From the NCBI RefSeq assembly GCF_031157835.1, contig NZ_JAVIDR010000025.1, forward strand, positions 1 to 44,028: DNA of 44,028 bases, in the 5' to 3' direction. Made by a program: the position numbers and the translations under genes. This document shows, in pieces, positions 27,851-37,094 of the stretch (position 1 is its first letter; the number at the start of each line of letters is the position of its first letter). Source of the DNA: Acinetobacter rudis (lineage in GTDB: Bacteria; Pseudomonadota; Gammaproteobacteria; Pseudomonadales; Moraxellaceae). The notes under the pieces are model-generated. The model searched no databases, was not told the origin of the DNA, and saw nothing but the letters and a program-made list of their open reading frames with translations.

Positions 27851-28324
27851 AGCAAATTTGAAACCTTAATTTATAAATGAATTAACCTAACACTCAGCCA
27901 GCGCCCTACGCTTGTAAAGGACGTTTTGTTAGTGAAATTTGATATACATATACTAACAATCTCACCTTATAAGTCATAGTAACAGCACCATAAAATATGG
28001 GCTAAAGCCTAATATAATTTCAAACAATTAGCTTTTAGTCTTATTGGCATAAAAAAAGCTATTGATTAGACTAAAACTTAAAATATATATCTTGCTATAA
28101 ATTAGTTTTAATAAATAAATTTTGATCATATAAAAAGTTTGATTTGTAAACAATGTGATACAAATCAAAGTTACACCCTATAAACTTAAGATTTAATATT
28201 TTGTAAAAAATCTTTTCTAATCATATTGTTAAATTTAACTTTACACTTAGAAACATTTCTCCAATTGTTATTATTTTGTAAATATTTTAATTATGCCTCT
28301 GATTTTAAAGTCGTAGGTAACACA
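27851..28324. other. Divergent AT-rich region between DUF475 gene and mqo (474 bp)
   Basis: No gene is visible. The region holds three dyads: TTGTTAGT/ACTAACAA (27926-27959), TTTTAGTCT/AGACTAAAA (28033-28076), which overlaps a competing TAGCTTTT/AAAAGCTA pairing, and the perfect 11-bp dyad at 28138-28169. Together they suggest regulated divergent promoters. No clear -35/-10 pair can be singled out in sequence this AT-rich. Confidence 0.5.
28138..28169. promoter_or_regulatory. 11-bp inverted repeat upstream of mqo
   Basis: TTTGATTTGTA (28138-28148) and TACAAATCAAA (28159-28169) are perfect inverted copies with a 10-base spacer. The half-site centres are therefore 21 bp apart, two helical turns. 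It lies about 155 bp before the mqo start. The geometry fits a dimeric regulator binding one face of the helix. Confidence 0.5.
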
Positions 28325-29956
28325 TTGAGTAAGTTTTTAAAGTATCTTCTTATTATTTTTATTGTTATTTCAATTCTCGCAATTCTCTTCTTGTTTCGCC
28401 CAATCAGTAGTAAAAAAATAAATACTTCTGCTGATGAAGCTGTTGTTGATGTTGTGCTTATTGGTGGGGGCATCATGAGTGCTACACTTGGCACATATTT
28501 AAATGAGCTTGAGCCTGACTGGAAAATTCAAATGTTTGAACGTCTTGATCAAGTTGCACAAGAAAGTTCAAATGGGCTCAATAATGCAGGTACTGGGCAC
28601 TCTGGTTTTATGGAGATGAACTACACCAGCATTAAAGATGGCAAAATGGACATCAGTAAAGCTGTTAAAACAGCATCTCAATTTGAAATTACTAAACAAT
28701 TTTGGGCATATCAAGTTAAGCATGGTGTATTGGGTCAACCAAGCAGCTTTATTAACCCTGTCCCTCATATTGCTTTTGTTTGGGGAGACAATGTCGACTT
28801 CCTAAAACAACGTCACCAAGCAATGATCCAAAATCCATTATTTAGTGCCATGAAGTATTCAGATAATCCTGAAGAAATTAAACAATGGGCACCACTGGTA
28901 ATGGACGGTCGTGACCCTACTCAAAAAGTTGCGGCAACACGTATGGAAGTCGGTTCCGATGTTAACTATGGTGCAATCACAACTCAACTTGTTGGTCATC
29001 TAAATAAACAGCCACAATTTAAGCTAAATACCTCCTCAGAAGTTACTGGCATCAGTCAAAATGATGATAAAACTTGGACTGTAAGCTATAAAAACTTAAA
29101 AACCAATGTAGAAAGCCATATTAAAACTCGCTTTGTATTCGTTGGTGCGGGTGGTGCGACTATTCGTTTACTTCAGATGACAGGTATTGAAGAAACTAAA
29201 CAATACGCTGGCTTCCCGATTGGTGGTATTTTCTTAATGACCGACAATCCAGAAGTAACGAAAAAACATACTGTAAAAGCGTATGGACGTGCCGAACTAG
29301 GTGCACCACCAATGTCAGTACCGCATATTGATACGCGTTATATTGATGGTAAAAAATATGTATTATTTGGACCATTTGCAACGTATTCAAATAAATTCCT
29401 CAAACATGGTTCTCAGCTTGATCTCATTGATTCGACCAATAAAAATAACGTTATCCCGATGGCTAAAATTGGTGCTGAAAACTTAGACTTGGTTAACTAC
29501 CTTGTTAAACAGGTAATGATGTCGCCACAAGATCAGTTCAATGAGCTGAAAAAATATTATCCTGATGCGAAGTTTGATGACTGGAAAATAAGCCAAGGTG
29601 GTCAACGTGTACAGATTATTAAACAAGAACCAGGTCAAGCAGCCAAACTACAATTTGGTACTGAAATTTTTGTTTCTAAAGATAAAACTGTCACTGGCTT
29701 ACTAGGTGCTTCACCAGGCGCATCAACATCTCCTTATATTATGTTGAGTCTTTTAGAGAAAACCTTCCCTGATCGTGTAAAAGGTGAGTGGAATCCTAAA
29801 TTACATGAGATTATCAAATCTTATCAACAAGATCTAAGTCAAGATGCTGTACTCCTTGATCAAGTCCGTCAATATACCAGCACGACCTTGGGCTTGCATT
29901 ACACTCCTGTTCATGCTGCCAATGATGCTCAATTTAAGCAACAAGCTAAACAGTAA
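28325..29956 (+). CDS. mqo: Malate:quinone oxidoreductase, membrane-anchored
   Basis: Mqo oxidises malate to oxaloacetate and passes the electrons to quinone, a TCA and respiratory step at the inner membrane. The 543-residue protein has the FAD-binding [13 protein letters not shown] near 46-58, then [21 protein letters not shown], both diagnostic of Mqo. Unlike E. coli Mqo, it begins with a hydrophobic helix ([18 protein letters not shown]), so it should be anchored. The frame is open to 28226, but the conserved protein begins at the TTG at 28325, which has TAGGT about eight bases upstream. A rare TTG start may keep translation low. Confidence 0.93.
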   Translation: MSKFLKYLLIIFIVISILAILFLFRPISSKKINTSADEAVVDVVLIGGGIMSATLGTYLNELEPDWKIQMFERLDQVAQESSNGLNNAGTGHSGFMEMNYTSIKDGKMDISKAVKTASQFEITKQFWAYQVKHGVLGQPSSFINPVPHIAFVWGDNVDFLKQRHQAMIQNPLFSAMKYSDNPEEIKQWAPLVMDGRDPTQKVAATRMEVGSDVNYGAITTQLVGHLNKQPQFKLNTSSEVTGISQNDDKTWTVSYKNLKTNVESHIKTRFVFVGAGGATIRLLQMTGIEETKQYAGFPIGGIFLMTDNPEVTKKHTVKAYGRAELGAPPMSVPHIDTRYIDGKKYVLFGPFATYSNKFLKHGSQLDLIDSTNKNNVIPMAKIGAENLDLVNYLVKQVMMSPQDQFNELKKYYPDAKFDDWKISQGGQRVQIIKQEPGQAAKLQFGTEIFVSKDKTVTGLLGASPGASTSPYIMLSLLEKTFPDRVKGEWNPKLHEIIKSYQQDLSQDAVLLDQVRQYTSTTLGLHYTPVHAANDAQFKQQAKQ

Positions 29957-29994
29957 AATATGAATGTTGTATAGTAAAATACTATGCACATAAT

Positions 29995-30024
29995 AAAAAA
30001 GATGAGCTTAGGCTCATCTTTTTT
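29995..30024. terminator. Bidirectional terminator, mqo and symporter gene
   Basis: GATGAGC (30001-30007) and GCTCATC (30012-30018) with loop TTAG are flanked by six A on the left and six T on the right. It serves mqo on the plus strand and the convergent symporter gene on the minus strand. Confidence 0.9.
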
Positions 30025-30034
30025 ATTACTCGAT

Positions 30035-31414
30035 TTAATCAAATTGCTTTGCTTTTCCCCAGATACATGTTCCTAGCAACACGATTAAAACATTAAAAAT
30101 TAAACCCAATAACCCAATGTTTATGCCCATAAAATCAAAATTTATAATATAAGCACTGATTGAAAATACCTCTCCACCTAAAATACCAGCAATGACTAAT
30201 TCACGGCGTATAGGCCATTGATATATTGCAATCAAAACACCTAAAAATAATTGTGTAACGCCATAATATGCTGTTTTTAACATATCAATCATCAGACCAG
30301 GAGAATAAAGTGCCATTAATATCGACATAAACAAATACACAACGATAACGAGCTTAGCACTCATTTTTTGTTTGTCTTCTGCAACATTAGGAATAACATT
30401 TCGAACAAACATTGGGCCTATGGCCAAGCAAATCGCAGCCAATACAACCAACCCAGCCAGTGAGGCACCTGCAGCAATCACCCCTAACAACCAATCTGGT
30501 AATAACAATTGTGCAACAGCCAAAAAGGCTTGGTTCGGGTGCTCCAAATGCAAATCATGAGCTAAAGCGTAGTAAGCAACGATTATAATAAATGGATACA
30601 TTAACATATATAATGGCATCGCAATTTGAGAACGCCTGATTGCACTTGCACTTTTTGCGGTAAAAAAACTCTGAAAAGCATGTGGGAAAATATAAAAACC
30701 CAGTGCCTGAAATACAATGGTTGTCATTGTAAAAATCAGCTGGGATGATGTCATTTGATGCTGAATTTTTTCACTGCTTAGGCTAAATAAATCTGCTACC
30801 CCAACATGTACAGTCACAGCTAAACCAGCCAAAACTATAGCCAACAACATGATAATATCTTTTAGTACAGAAATATAAGCTGAACCACGAATGCCTGAAA
30901 TACTAATATAAGCAAAGGCAAGCATAGCAGAGAATAAGATTAGAATAACTGGATCTAAGTGCCAACCTAAACTCTGTAAAATGACAACCAAACCAGTAAA
31001 TTGAATTTGCCCTACAGGAATTAGAAATATAATAGTAATTAGTGCAACCAATACCTCTAAAACTCGACTTTTAAAATAACCTCGAAAAACATCAGGCATG
31101 GTGATTGCTTGATAACGCTGCCCTGCTTGCCAAATTTTAGGGCCAATTATATAACCAATGGGGTAAGCTAATAGAATGTAGCCTAAAAACCATATGCCAT
31201 AAGTTGGGCCATTAGCATAAATTCCACCAGGAAAGCCCATGATTGTACTCATGGTGTATACTTCCCCCGCAATCAAGAAAAAAATTAACTTCGCACCAAA
31301 TTGATTTGAAGCAATAACAAAATCACGTGTAGAGTTATCCTTCCTTTTTTGTTTGGAACGGATGGCTAAAAATAAAGAAAAAATGATAATACTAAAGAAT
31401 ACGATACTACCCAT
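30035..31414 (-). CDS. Sodium:solute symporter family transporter
   Basis: A 459-residue inner-membrane protein with about 12-13 hydrophobic segments. It has the SSS-family stretch RDFVIASNQFGAKLIFFLIAGEVYTMSTIMGFPGGIYANG at about 30-69 and AYISISGIRGSAYISVLKDIIMLL near 168-191. It should import an organic solute with sodium. The substrate is not evident; the sequence is not PutP- or PanF-like enough to name it. It follows an about 70-codon DUF3311 gene by 11 bases, a pairing often seen for this SSS subgroup. Confidence 0.85.
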   Translation of the reverse strand: MGSIVFFSIIIFSLFLAIRSKQKRKDNSTRDFVIASNQFGAKLIFFLIAGEVYTMSTIMGFPGGIYANGPTYGIWFLGYILLAYPIGYIIGPKIWQAGQRYQAITMPDVFRGYFKSRVLEVLVALITIIFLIPVGQIQFTGLVVILQSLGWHLDPVILILFSAMLAFAYISISGIRGSAYISVLKDIIMLLAIVLAGLAVTVHVGVADLFSLSSEKIQHQMTSSQLIFTMTTIVFQALGFYIFPHAFQSFFTAKSASAIRRSQIAMPLYMLMYPFIIIVAYYALAHDLHLEHPNQAFLAVAQLLLPDWLLGVIAAGASLAGLVVLAAICLAIGPMFVRNVIPNVAEDKQKMSAKLVIVVYLFMSILMALYSPGLMIDMLKTAYYGVTQLFLGVLIAIYQWPIRRELVIAGILGGEVFSISAYIINFDFMGINIGLLGLIFNVLIVLLGTCIWGKAKQFD

Positions 31415-31425
31415 TAAACTGTTCC

Positions 31426-31638
31426 TTATGCATCATCATGCCGATCAAAAACATACCAGCAAATCCATAGGCAAATCGTTGTTAAAATAAACCAAAGAAA
31501 CATCCATGCATAAATGATAGGTATACCCAATATATGAATTTTGAGTTTGTTAATTATTGGTAATGCCCCAACTACACCGAATAAAGGTATACCAATAACA
31601 AAAATGACTTTAAGCCACTGTTTATTCTTCTGCGTCAC
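31426..31638 (-). CDS. DUF3311-type small membrane protein
   Basis: A 70-residue protein with two transmembrane helices (about 10-27 and 38-62). The LPIINKLKIHILGIPIIYAWMFLW segment matches the pattern of DUF3311 proteins, which are encoded just upstream of sodium:solute symporters. It is 11 bases from the symporter gene on the same strand and probably forms an operon with it. It may be an accessory subunit; no function is established. Confidence 0.75.
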   Translation of the reverse strand: MTQKNKQWLKVIFVIGIPLFGVVGALPIINKLKIHILGIPIIYAWMFLWFILTTICLWICWYVFDRHDDA

Positions 31639-31744
31639 CGCAAAAACACTCCATACAAAACTAAAGCCATTTTAGTCCTTATCAAGTAACAATAAAGCCC
31701 TTATTTAAGCTGAAAAGATTTGAAGAATGTGCTTTAATATGCTC

Positions 31745-31821
31745 AGTTTGAGATGAGCCTCATACAGTATCTGTCTCAGATACAGATACGACTAGCCCCT
31801 TCACCATGAGGGGCTTTTTAT
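31745..31821 (+). ncRNA. Candidate small RNA with intrinsic terminator
   Basis: A strong plus-strand terminator (31794-31820) has no plus-strand gene within about 1.8 kb upstream. Before it lies a perfect hairpin GTATCTG/CAGATAC (31767-31783). A promoter-like CTGAAA (31710-31715), 17-base spacer and TTTAAT (31733-31738) would start an about 77-base transcript near 31745. This matches the layout of a trans-acting small RNA. The next plus-strand gene starts 3.8 kb downstream, so it is not a leader. The neighbouring genes on both sides are on the minus strand. No known RNA family is recognised. Confidence 0.45.
31794..31820 (+). terminator. Orphan rho-independent terminator
   Basis: AGCCCCT (31794-31800) and AGGGGCT (31809-31815) with an 8-base loop are followed by TTTTTA. 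The U-tract exists only on the plus strand, so it cannot serve the receptor gene, which ends at 31873 on the minus strand. Confidence 0.8.
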
Positions 31822-31872
31822 TGTCTATATTTTAATTAATCTCTAATACACCACAAAATGATCACTAAAGGC

Positions 31873-34323
31873 TTAGAATTTATATTTGAGACCTAAATTA
31901 TAATTACGCCCCTCACCCCAAGTGTATGTACTATACCAACTAAAAATCGTGTAGTATTTTTTATCTAATAAATTATTTACATTAAAATTTAAAGACAATT
32001 GATCATTGATCTTATAATTTGCCATAGCATCAACCAACCAATAATCAGACACCTCATGTTTTACAGCAGATTCAGAAAATGGATAGCTTACATCTCCCCA
32101 AGTTTTATCCTGCCAGCGTATACCTGCTCCCAGCATTAGACCTTCTAACCACTGATTCGCTTGGTAACTTGTATAGAAAGTAAATTCATTTTCTGGATTA
32201 AGTGTAGATACTTTTTCACCTTGATTTTTAGATATACGGTGACTAAAACCGGCATGCACATTCCAATCTGGTAAAACCTCACCACTCAACTCCACTTCAA
32301 ATCCCTTGGTCTTTACACCTTGTATTGCTTTATAAGCAATATCTCCAGTAGCAGTTCTTTCACTTGTTTCTACAGCAAAGTTGTCTTGTAATAACTGGAA
32401 ATAGGCAAGGCTCGCATTTAAACGTCCATCATAGAACTCACTTTTAACACCGAACTCATAGTTTGTACCCTCCTGTGGGTCAAGTGTTTTTTCATTAATG
32501 TCTTTTAAACTTTGTGGTTTAAAAATAGTGCTATAACTTGCATATACAGCATAATTATTATTGAGATCATAAGTTACTCCAACATAAGGCACAAAAATTC
32601 CCGATTTTTTTATCTCTGGAGCCTTATAATTGGCTAAGCGTCCACCTAAAATTAGCTTTAGATCATCTGTAAAATTTAAACGCGTTGTTGCATAAAGACC
32701 ATTCTGCTTTATTACATCAGTACTCTTATCAACCGCTGTCCAATGAGGTTCTGCAACTTTACCTTGCCAATTGTAGTAATCATCAATAGTCGTTGGATAA
32801 TCTGTCTCTGTGTTATAACTGGTATTTTTCCATTTACTCTCTGCGATGTTTGCACCTAAAACCAGCTCGTGAGTACGACCAAACCATTGGAAGGGACCTG
32901 TCGCGTAGATATCAGCAGCATTACTTGTTGTTTTACCAACATAGCGCCCTAACCACATTGAAGTACCAGAACCATCATCGGGGTTTGGATGCCCAGAAGC
33001 CACTGACCCTAAAGCATTATCATAACCATTAATCTGATGATTCAACTGTATTTTTGCCAACCAATCATGATCAAAATGATGTTCTAGAGTAGAAAAAATT
33101 GTCCGTGTATATTGTTCCCACTTACTCCATTCAGCACTATTGTTATAAGAACGAGGAACTTTATTAAACTCCCCTTTGGCATTATAAATAGGAATTCCGC
33201 CCCAAGTAGAACGTTTAGGTTTATTATCTTGATAGTCAGCACCAAATGTTAATAATGTCCGATCAGACAAATCGACCTCAACAATGCCATATAATACTGG
33301 TGTTTGACGTTGGTAACGATCTAATTGAGATTCTTTATACTGATAAGATGCAACACCACGGGCACGTACAGTCCCCTCATCATTTATTGCCCCTCCAACA
33401 TCAAGCTCAGCACGATATTTGTGCCAAGATCCAAGACCAAGTGAAATATTTCCCTGAAAATCAGATGTTGGTTTTTTACGAATCAAATTAATCGTTGCAC
33501 CAGGATCACCAATACCCGTTAACAAACCTGTAGCACCTTTTAATACTTCAACCCGATCATAAAATGCCATATCACTTAAGGTGTTTCCAGCAGCAAACCG
33601 AGTATCATAGCTCATCGGAATACCATCATATTGAAAGTTTTGGATTGCAAACCCTCGTGCATAATATTCAGTTCGCTCGCTATCATATGTTGTAATACTG
33701 ACTCCTGGCGTATGATTCATTACGTCATCGATTGATGTTAAATTAAAATCATCCATCTCCTGTCGAGTAACAACACTGATTGTTTGTGGTGTTTCCTTAG
33801 GAGATAATACCATTCGTGTTGCAGTTGCAATTTTTCCTGGTGTATATGAACCAGTATTTTCTGTAATTTCACCCAATTGATTTGCAGTAAGTACAATTGT
33901 AGGTAATACCACATGTTCATTTTTATGTTGGTTTATAATAGGCTGTTCAGTCTCAGCACTTGTCTGTTGTATTAAATTGTTATCTACAAGAAACCAAGAG
34001 CCATCTTGATTTTTTGTGATCTTTAAAGAGGTGCCCTTTAATAGCTCGATAAAGCCTTGTTCAAGTTGGTACTCTCCATTTAAACCTAAACTTTGTCTTC
34101 CTTGTACTAAACGTGGATCAAAAGATAGTACTATACCCGACTGTAACGCAAAACTAGACAAAGCGTGGCTTAAACTTCCTGCATTCACCTGATAGTGCTG
34201 TGTGAGTGGTTTTGCATGACCCATAACAGCAGCAAAGGCAATACAAGCCCCAAACATTACAGTACGCATTGCAAATGCACCTCCTGCACCTGCATGCTGA
34301 TTTAACTCTTGTTGCTTATTCAT
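31873..34323 (-). CDS. TonB-dependent siderophore receptor with STN signalling domain
   Basis: An 816-residue outer-membrane receptor. A signal peptide lies within the first 37 residues (ACIAFAAVMGHA). An STN domain follows at about 55-113, then a TonB-box-like VVLPTIVLTA near 138-147, a plug at about 165-280 (GVSITTYDSERTEYYARGF) and a 22-strand barrel ending in YKF. The layout is that of FpvA/FecA-type transducers for ferric siderophores, probably a hydroxamate or related type; the ligand is not readable. STN receptors usually signal to a FecR/FecI pair, but none is adjacent. No convincing Fur box lies in the 100 bases upstream. Confidence 0.9.
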   Translation of the reverse strand: MNKQQELNQHAGAGGAFAMRTVMFGACIAFAAVMGHAKPLTQHYQVNAGSLSHALSSFALQSGIVLSFDPRLVQGRQSLGLNGEYQLEQGFIELLKGTSLKITKNQDGSWFLVDNNLIQQTSAETEQPIINQHKNEHVVLPTIVLTANQLGEITENTGSYTPGKIATATRMVLSPKETPQTISVVTRQEMDDFNLTSIDDVMNHTPGVSITTYDSERTEYYARGFAIQNFQYDGIPMSYDTRFAAGNTLSDMAFYDRVEVLKGATGLLTGIGDPGATINLIRKKPTSDFQGNISLGLGSWHKYRAELDVGGAINDEGTVRARGVASYQYKESQLDRYQRQTPVLYGIVEVDLSDRTLLTFGADYQDNKPKRSTWGGIPIYNAKGEFNKVPRSYNNSAEWSKWEQYTRTIFSTLEHHFDHDWLAKIQLNHQINGYDNALGSVASGHPNPDDGSGTSMWLGRYVGKTTSNAADIYATGPFQWFGRTHELVLGANIAESKWKNTSYNTETDYPTTIDDYYNWQGKVAEPHWTAVDKSTDVIKQNGLYATTRLNFTDDLKLILGGRLANYKAPEIKKSGIFVPYVGVTYDLNNNYAVYASYSTIFKPQSLKDINEKTLDPQEGTNYEFGVKSEFYDGRLNASLAYFQLLQDNFAVETSERTATGDIAYKAIQGVKTKGFEVELSGEVLPDWNVHAGFSHRISKNQGEKVSTLNPENEFTFYTSYQANQWLEGLMLGAGIRWQDKTWGDVSYPFSESAVKHEVSDYWLVDAMANYKINDQLSLNFNVNNLLDKKYYTIFSWYSTYTWGEGRNYNLGLKYKF

Positions 34324-34460
34324 ATATCCCCGTCAAATTAGAAAAATACTTTTCTTCCTTAATGACGGTTCATTTAAAAAAAAGTGTCATCTTTTTTTAT
34401 TTTTGTCTAGACAATTTAATAAGCAGCGGGCCAAACAAAGCCCAAATATAAAATGAATCG

Positions 34461-35330
34461 TTATGACTCCTGTTTAAACTCAGCATAATTTTGCGCAATA
34501 TACCGCTTAGCATGTTGAATTTCGGTGACATTGAGTTTGAAGTGCAGTGTTTGGGCCACAGTAATTTGATACTGCTCAAAAAGGTCTAACATGACAAATA
34601 ATGCTGCCCAATTCTCTTGGATCCCACTTGCAGAATAGGTGCTTAGAACCTGCTGCATTTGTTCTACACTCAAGTACTGCGGTAAAAATTTTCCAGATTT
34701 ACCCAAACTGCGTTCAAAACCAAACTGACTACCCACACTCCATTGAAGCATGGTCATAAAAGTAGGTCTGAGTACATTCTCCAGCATATCTTTAGCGTAA
34801 ATAATTTCTCGACGTGCTAAACCTTTCATAACATTGGTTGAACACCACCAAAACTCATTACTATGTTCCGAAAAAGAACGTTGATCTGGTATGCCAATAA
34901 AGTAGTCATGATCATTAGCTTCAGCAATTTCAGTAAATAAACCATCTTTATCTACCCAAACGACTGTTAAACTGTCACTTTGATAACGCTGATAGAATTG
35001 ATCAACAGGGTAAATTTTCAGATCAATTCGAATATGATCTGCAAAAATCATCAAACAGGTATAAACATCAATGGTCGGATGTTCCTCTGCTCCTAACAAC
35101 ATATCATCTGGATATTGTGCCAAAATAGGCTGACCAAATAATGCAATCCAAAACTTAGATGCTTTTACAGCCTCCAAATCTGTCACAAATATTGCAACAT
35201 CAAAATCCTGATATTGATCAGGGATAATATTTTTATTTGCTCTAGAGCCATTTAGAATTGCAGCACGCATCATCGGATCAGTATTAACTGTATGTTTAAT
35301 GATTTGCTCAATATCTCGATTTGACTTCAT
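34461..35330 (-). CDS. ANT(6)-like aminoglycoside nucleotidyltransferase family protein
   Basis: A 289-residue protein of the streptomycin adenylyltransferase family (AadE/AadK-like). Residues LNGSRANKN (26-34) and QDFDVAIFVTD (41-51) form the nucleotidyltransferase core, with GSR and the Asp-x-Asp metal ligands at 42 and 44. IDLKIYPVDQ near 112-121 supplies the third acidic position. The family O-adenylates streptomycin at position 6. Base use resembles the neighbours and no mobile element flanks it, so it looks like a resident chromosomal gene. Activity on streptomycin is unproven. It ends about 140 bp from the receptor gene. Confidence 0.82.
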   Translation of the reverse strand: MKSNRDIEQIIKHTVNTDPMMRAAILNGSRANKNIIPDQYQDFDVAIFVTDLEAVKASKFWIALFGQPILAQYPDDMLLGAEEHPTIDVYTCLMIFADHIRIDLKIYPVDQFYQRYQSDSLTVVWVDKDGLFTEIAEANDHDYFIGIPDQRSFSEHSNEFWWCSTNVMKGLARREIIYAKDMLENVLRPTFMTMLQWSVGSQFGFERSLGKSGKFLPQYLSVEQMQQVLSTYSASGIQENWAALFVMLDLFEQYQITVAQTLHFKLNVTEIQHAKRYIAQNYAEFKQES

Positions 35331-35604
35331 TATTTCAACCCATTGCTTTTAAAGCATTATACAAGACTATTATAAATAGCACTGATGCCTAGCAATCTAA
35401 ATTAAACGATTTCGTGAATAGAACGCGCGTTTCCCCATCCATACCCTCTTATGAATAAACATTACCCCCAATAGGTAAATCATCTATTACGGAGTAAACA
35501 TCGTTCTAAAAACCACACCATACTTTCTATTTTTGTTAATTCATTCCTTAATTGACTAACTTACAATTACAGCCAGAGATAATATTAAGTTTGGAGTATA
35601 AATC

Positions 35605-36324
35605 ATGTTTGATATGCGTTTAGCAAATGCTCGTGGTACTGCTAATCATGGCTGGTTAAAATCACACCACACATTTTCATTTGCAAATTATTGGGACCCT
35701 AAACAAGTGGGTTTCTCTGATTTACTGGTTATTAATGATGATAATGTTGCTCCAGCCAAAGGTTTTGGTACACACCCTCATCGTAATATGGAAATTATTT
35801 CCTATGTACTTGACGGTGCACTAGAACATAAAGACTCTATGGGTACAGGTTCGGTGATAGTTCCTGGTGATATTCAACTCATGAGTGCTGGTAGTGGTAT
35901 TGCACACAGTGAATTTAACCATTCAAATCAAGAGCAAGTTCACTTTCTGCAAATCTGGGTCGTACCTAATCAAAGTAATACGTCTCCTAGTTACCAACAA
36001 ATAAATATTGCAGCTGAAGATAAACGTGGCAAATTACATTTGATGATATCTCCTCAAGGCGGCGAAAAAACATTGGCCATTAAACAAGATATCAACATCT
36101 ATGCAGGTTTATTTGATGGTGAAGAAAGTGCTGAGTACAACATACCTGAGAATCGTTATACTTATATTCATGTGGCAAAAGGCCGTATTCAGATTAATGG
36201 CCAAATCTTCAACGCAGGTGATGCAGCACGTATACGCGAAACAGCTACACTTAAATTAAGTGATGCAGATAAAGCTGAAATCTTAATTTTTGATATGCGT
36301 CCCAATGAAGTACCAAGTATGTAA
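35605..36324 (+). CDS. Pirin-family (YhaK-like) bicupin
   Basis: A 239-residue cytoplasmic protein very close in pattern to E. coli YhaK: ANHGWLKSHHTFSFANYWDP at 13-32, FGTHPHRNMEI at 54-64 and SAGSGIAHSEFNHS at 94-107. The metal ligands of pirins (H57, H59, H101, E103) are all present. Pirins bind Fe or another metal, and some have quercetin dioxygenase activity or act in redox sensing. The N-terminal cupin is the conserved one. It starts at an ATG with TGGAG in front and is divergent from the ANT(6)-like gene. Confidence 0.9.
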   Translation: MFDMRLANARGTANHGWLKSHHTFSFANYWDPKQVGFSDLLVINDDNVAPAKGFGTHPHRNMEIISYVLDGALEHKDSMGTGSVIVPGDIQLMSAGSGIAHSEFNHSNQEQVHFLQIWVVPNQSNTSPSYQQINIAAEDKRGKLHLMISPQGGEKTLAIKQDINIYAGLFDGEESAEYNIPENRYTYIHVAKGRIQINGQIFNAGDAARIRETATLKLSDADKAEILIFDMRPNEVPSM

Positions 36325-36344
36325 ATGCGATGATTAACTGACTT

Positions 36345-36379
36345 GAACATGTCTTAACTCTTATACTTAGGACATGTTC
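36345..36379 (+). terminator. Hairpin after the pirin gene
   Basis: GAACATGTCTTAA (36345-36357) pairs with TTAGGACATGTTC (36367-36379) with one G-U pair and a 9-base loop. A T-run is missing, so termination may be weak. Confidence 0.5.
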
Positions 36380-36559
36380 ATTGATACTCTTATTCAAAGA
36401 TAAAACGACAAAATAATATCAACTATCCAAATGCTGTTTTAGGCTTTATGATAATCGCCAGTCATACTCAAAATTTATATTTATAACCATCCCAGTTACT
36501 GTATGTCTTAGCGCTAAAAATTTGATCACTGTAGTTTATTTTGTTGGAGCCACACATTA

Positions 36560-37009
36560 ATGTCTAATCACAGCACAAAACAAACAATATTGATGGTTAC
36601 CACTTTTACCATTTCCCCATTATTTTCAACCTTTATTGTGGCACTTATTGTTGGTTTATTTAGCTACCAAGCCTATGGTTTTGCTGATGTGTTTTATATG
36701 GTCATTCGATTTTCACTCTTAGGCCTAGCTTTATACTTTCTACCAGCAACATTAATTGGCATTATTTTTAATAAACAGTTTATGCCACAAGATAAAACGC
36801 ATGCCTATAAAATATTTTGGATGAGTGTAATTGGCTTTGTCATCGCTGCATTATGGGCAACGCTTTTTGCTTATTTTTATGTGGTAGATCTAAGCGCAGA
36901 GTTTTCAACCTATATCAGCATTATCTTATTGCTTGGTGTAATCGGCGGCTTAAGTGCTGGCTTTGTTACGGCACTATTGCTTAAGTTTTTACTCAGCCCC
37001 ACCAAATAA
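36560..37009 (+). CDS. Small four-helix membrane protein, paralogue 1
   Basis: A 149-residue protein with four predicted transmembrane helices (about 13-33, 45-69, 85-107 and 115-145). I do not recognise a family. It shares layout and a GLALYxxPA segment after helix 2 with the next gene, and both begin with a 17-18 residue tail before an ISP motif, so the two appear to be diverged duplicates. GGAG lies about 10 bases before the ATG. Function unknown; a role in the inner membrane is all that can be said. Confidence 0.75.
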   Translation: MSNHSTKQTILMVTTFTISPLFSTFIVALIVGLFSYQAYGFADVFYMVIRFSLLGLALYFLPATLIGIIFNKQFMPQDKTHAYKIFWMSVIGFVIAALWATLFAYFYVVDLSAEFSTYISIILLLGVIGGLSAGFVTALLLKFLLSPTK

Positions 37010-37094
37010 TACATGTTTAAAACTTATGCAACTAGAATGCATCATAAAAATCCTAGCATTCGCTGAGATTTAAGTGATTCACGAGATCACTCAA

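Noticed and set aside
27851..27960. yybP-ykoY manganese riboswitch in the leader of the TerC-like gene
   Set aside because: The minus-strand leader lacks the conserved purine-rich core of that RNA; only simple dyads are present.
34461..35330. Acquired resistance cassette
   Set aside because: No attC site, integrase, insertion sequence or composition change flanks the ANT(6)-like gene, so it looks resident.
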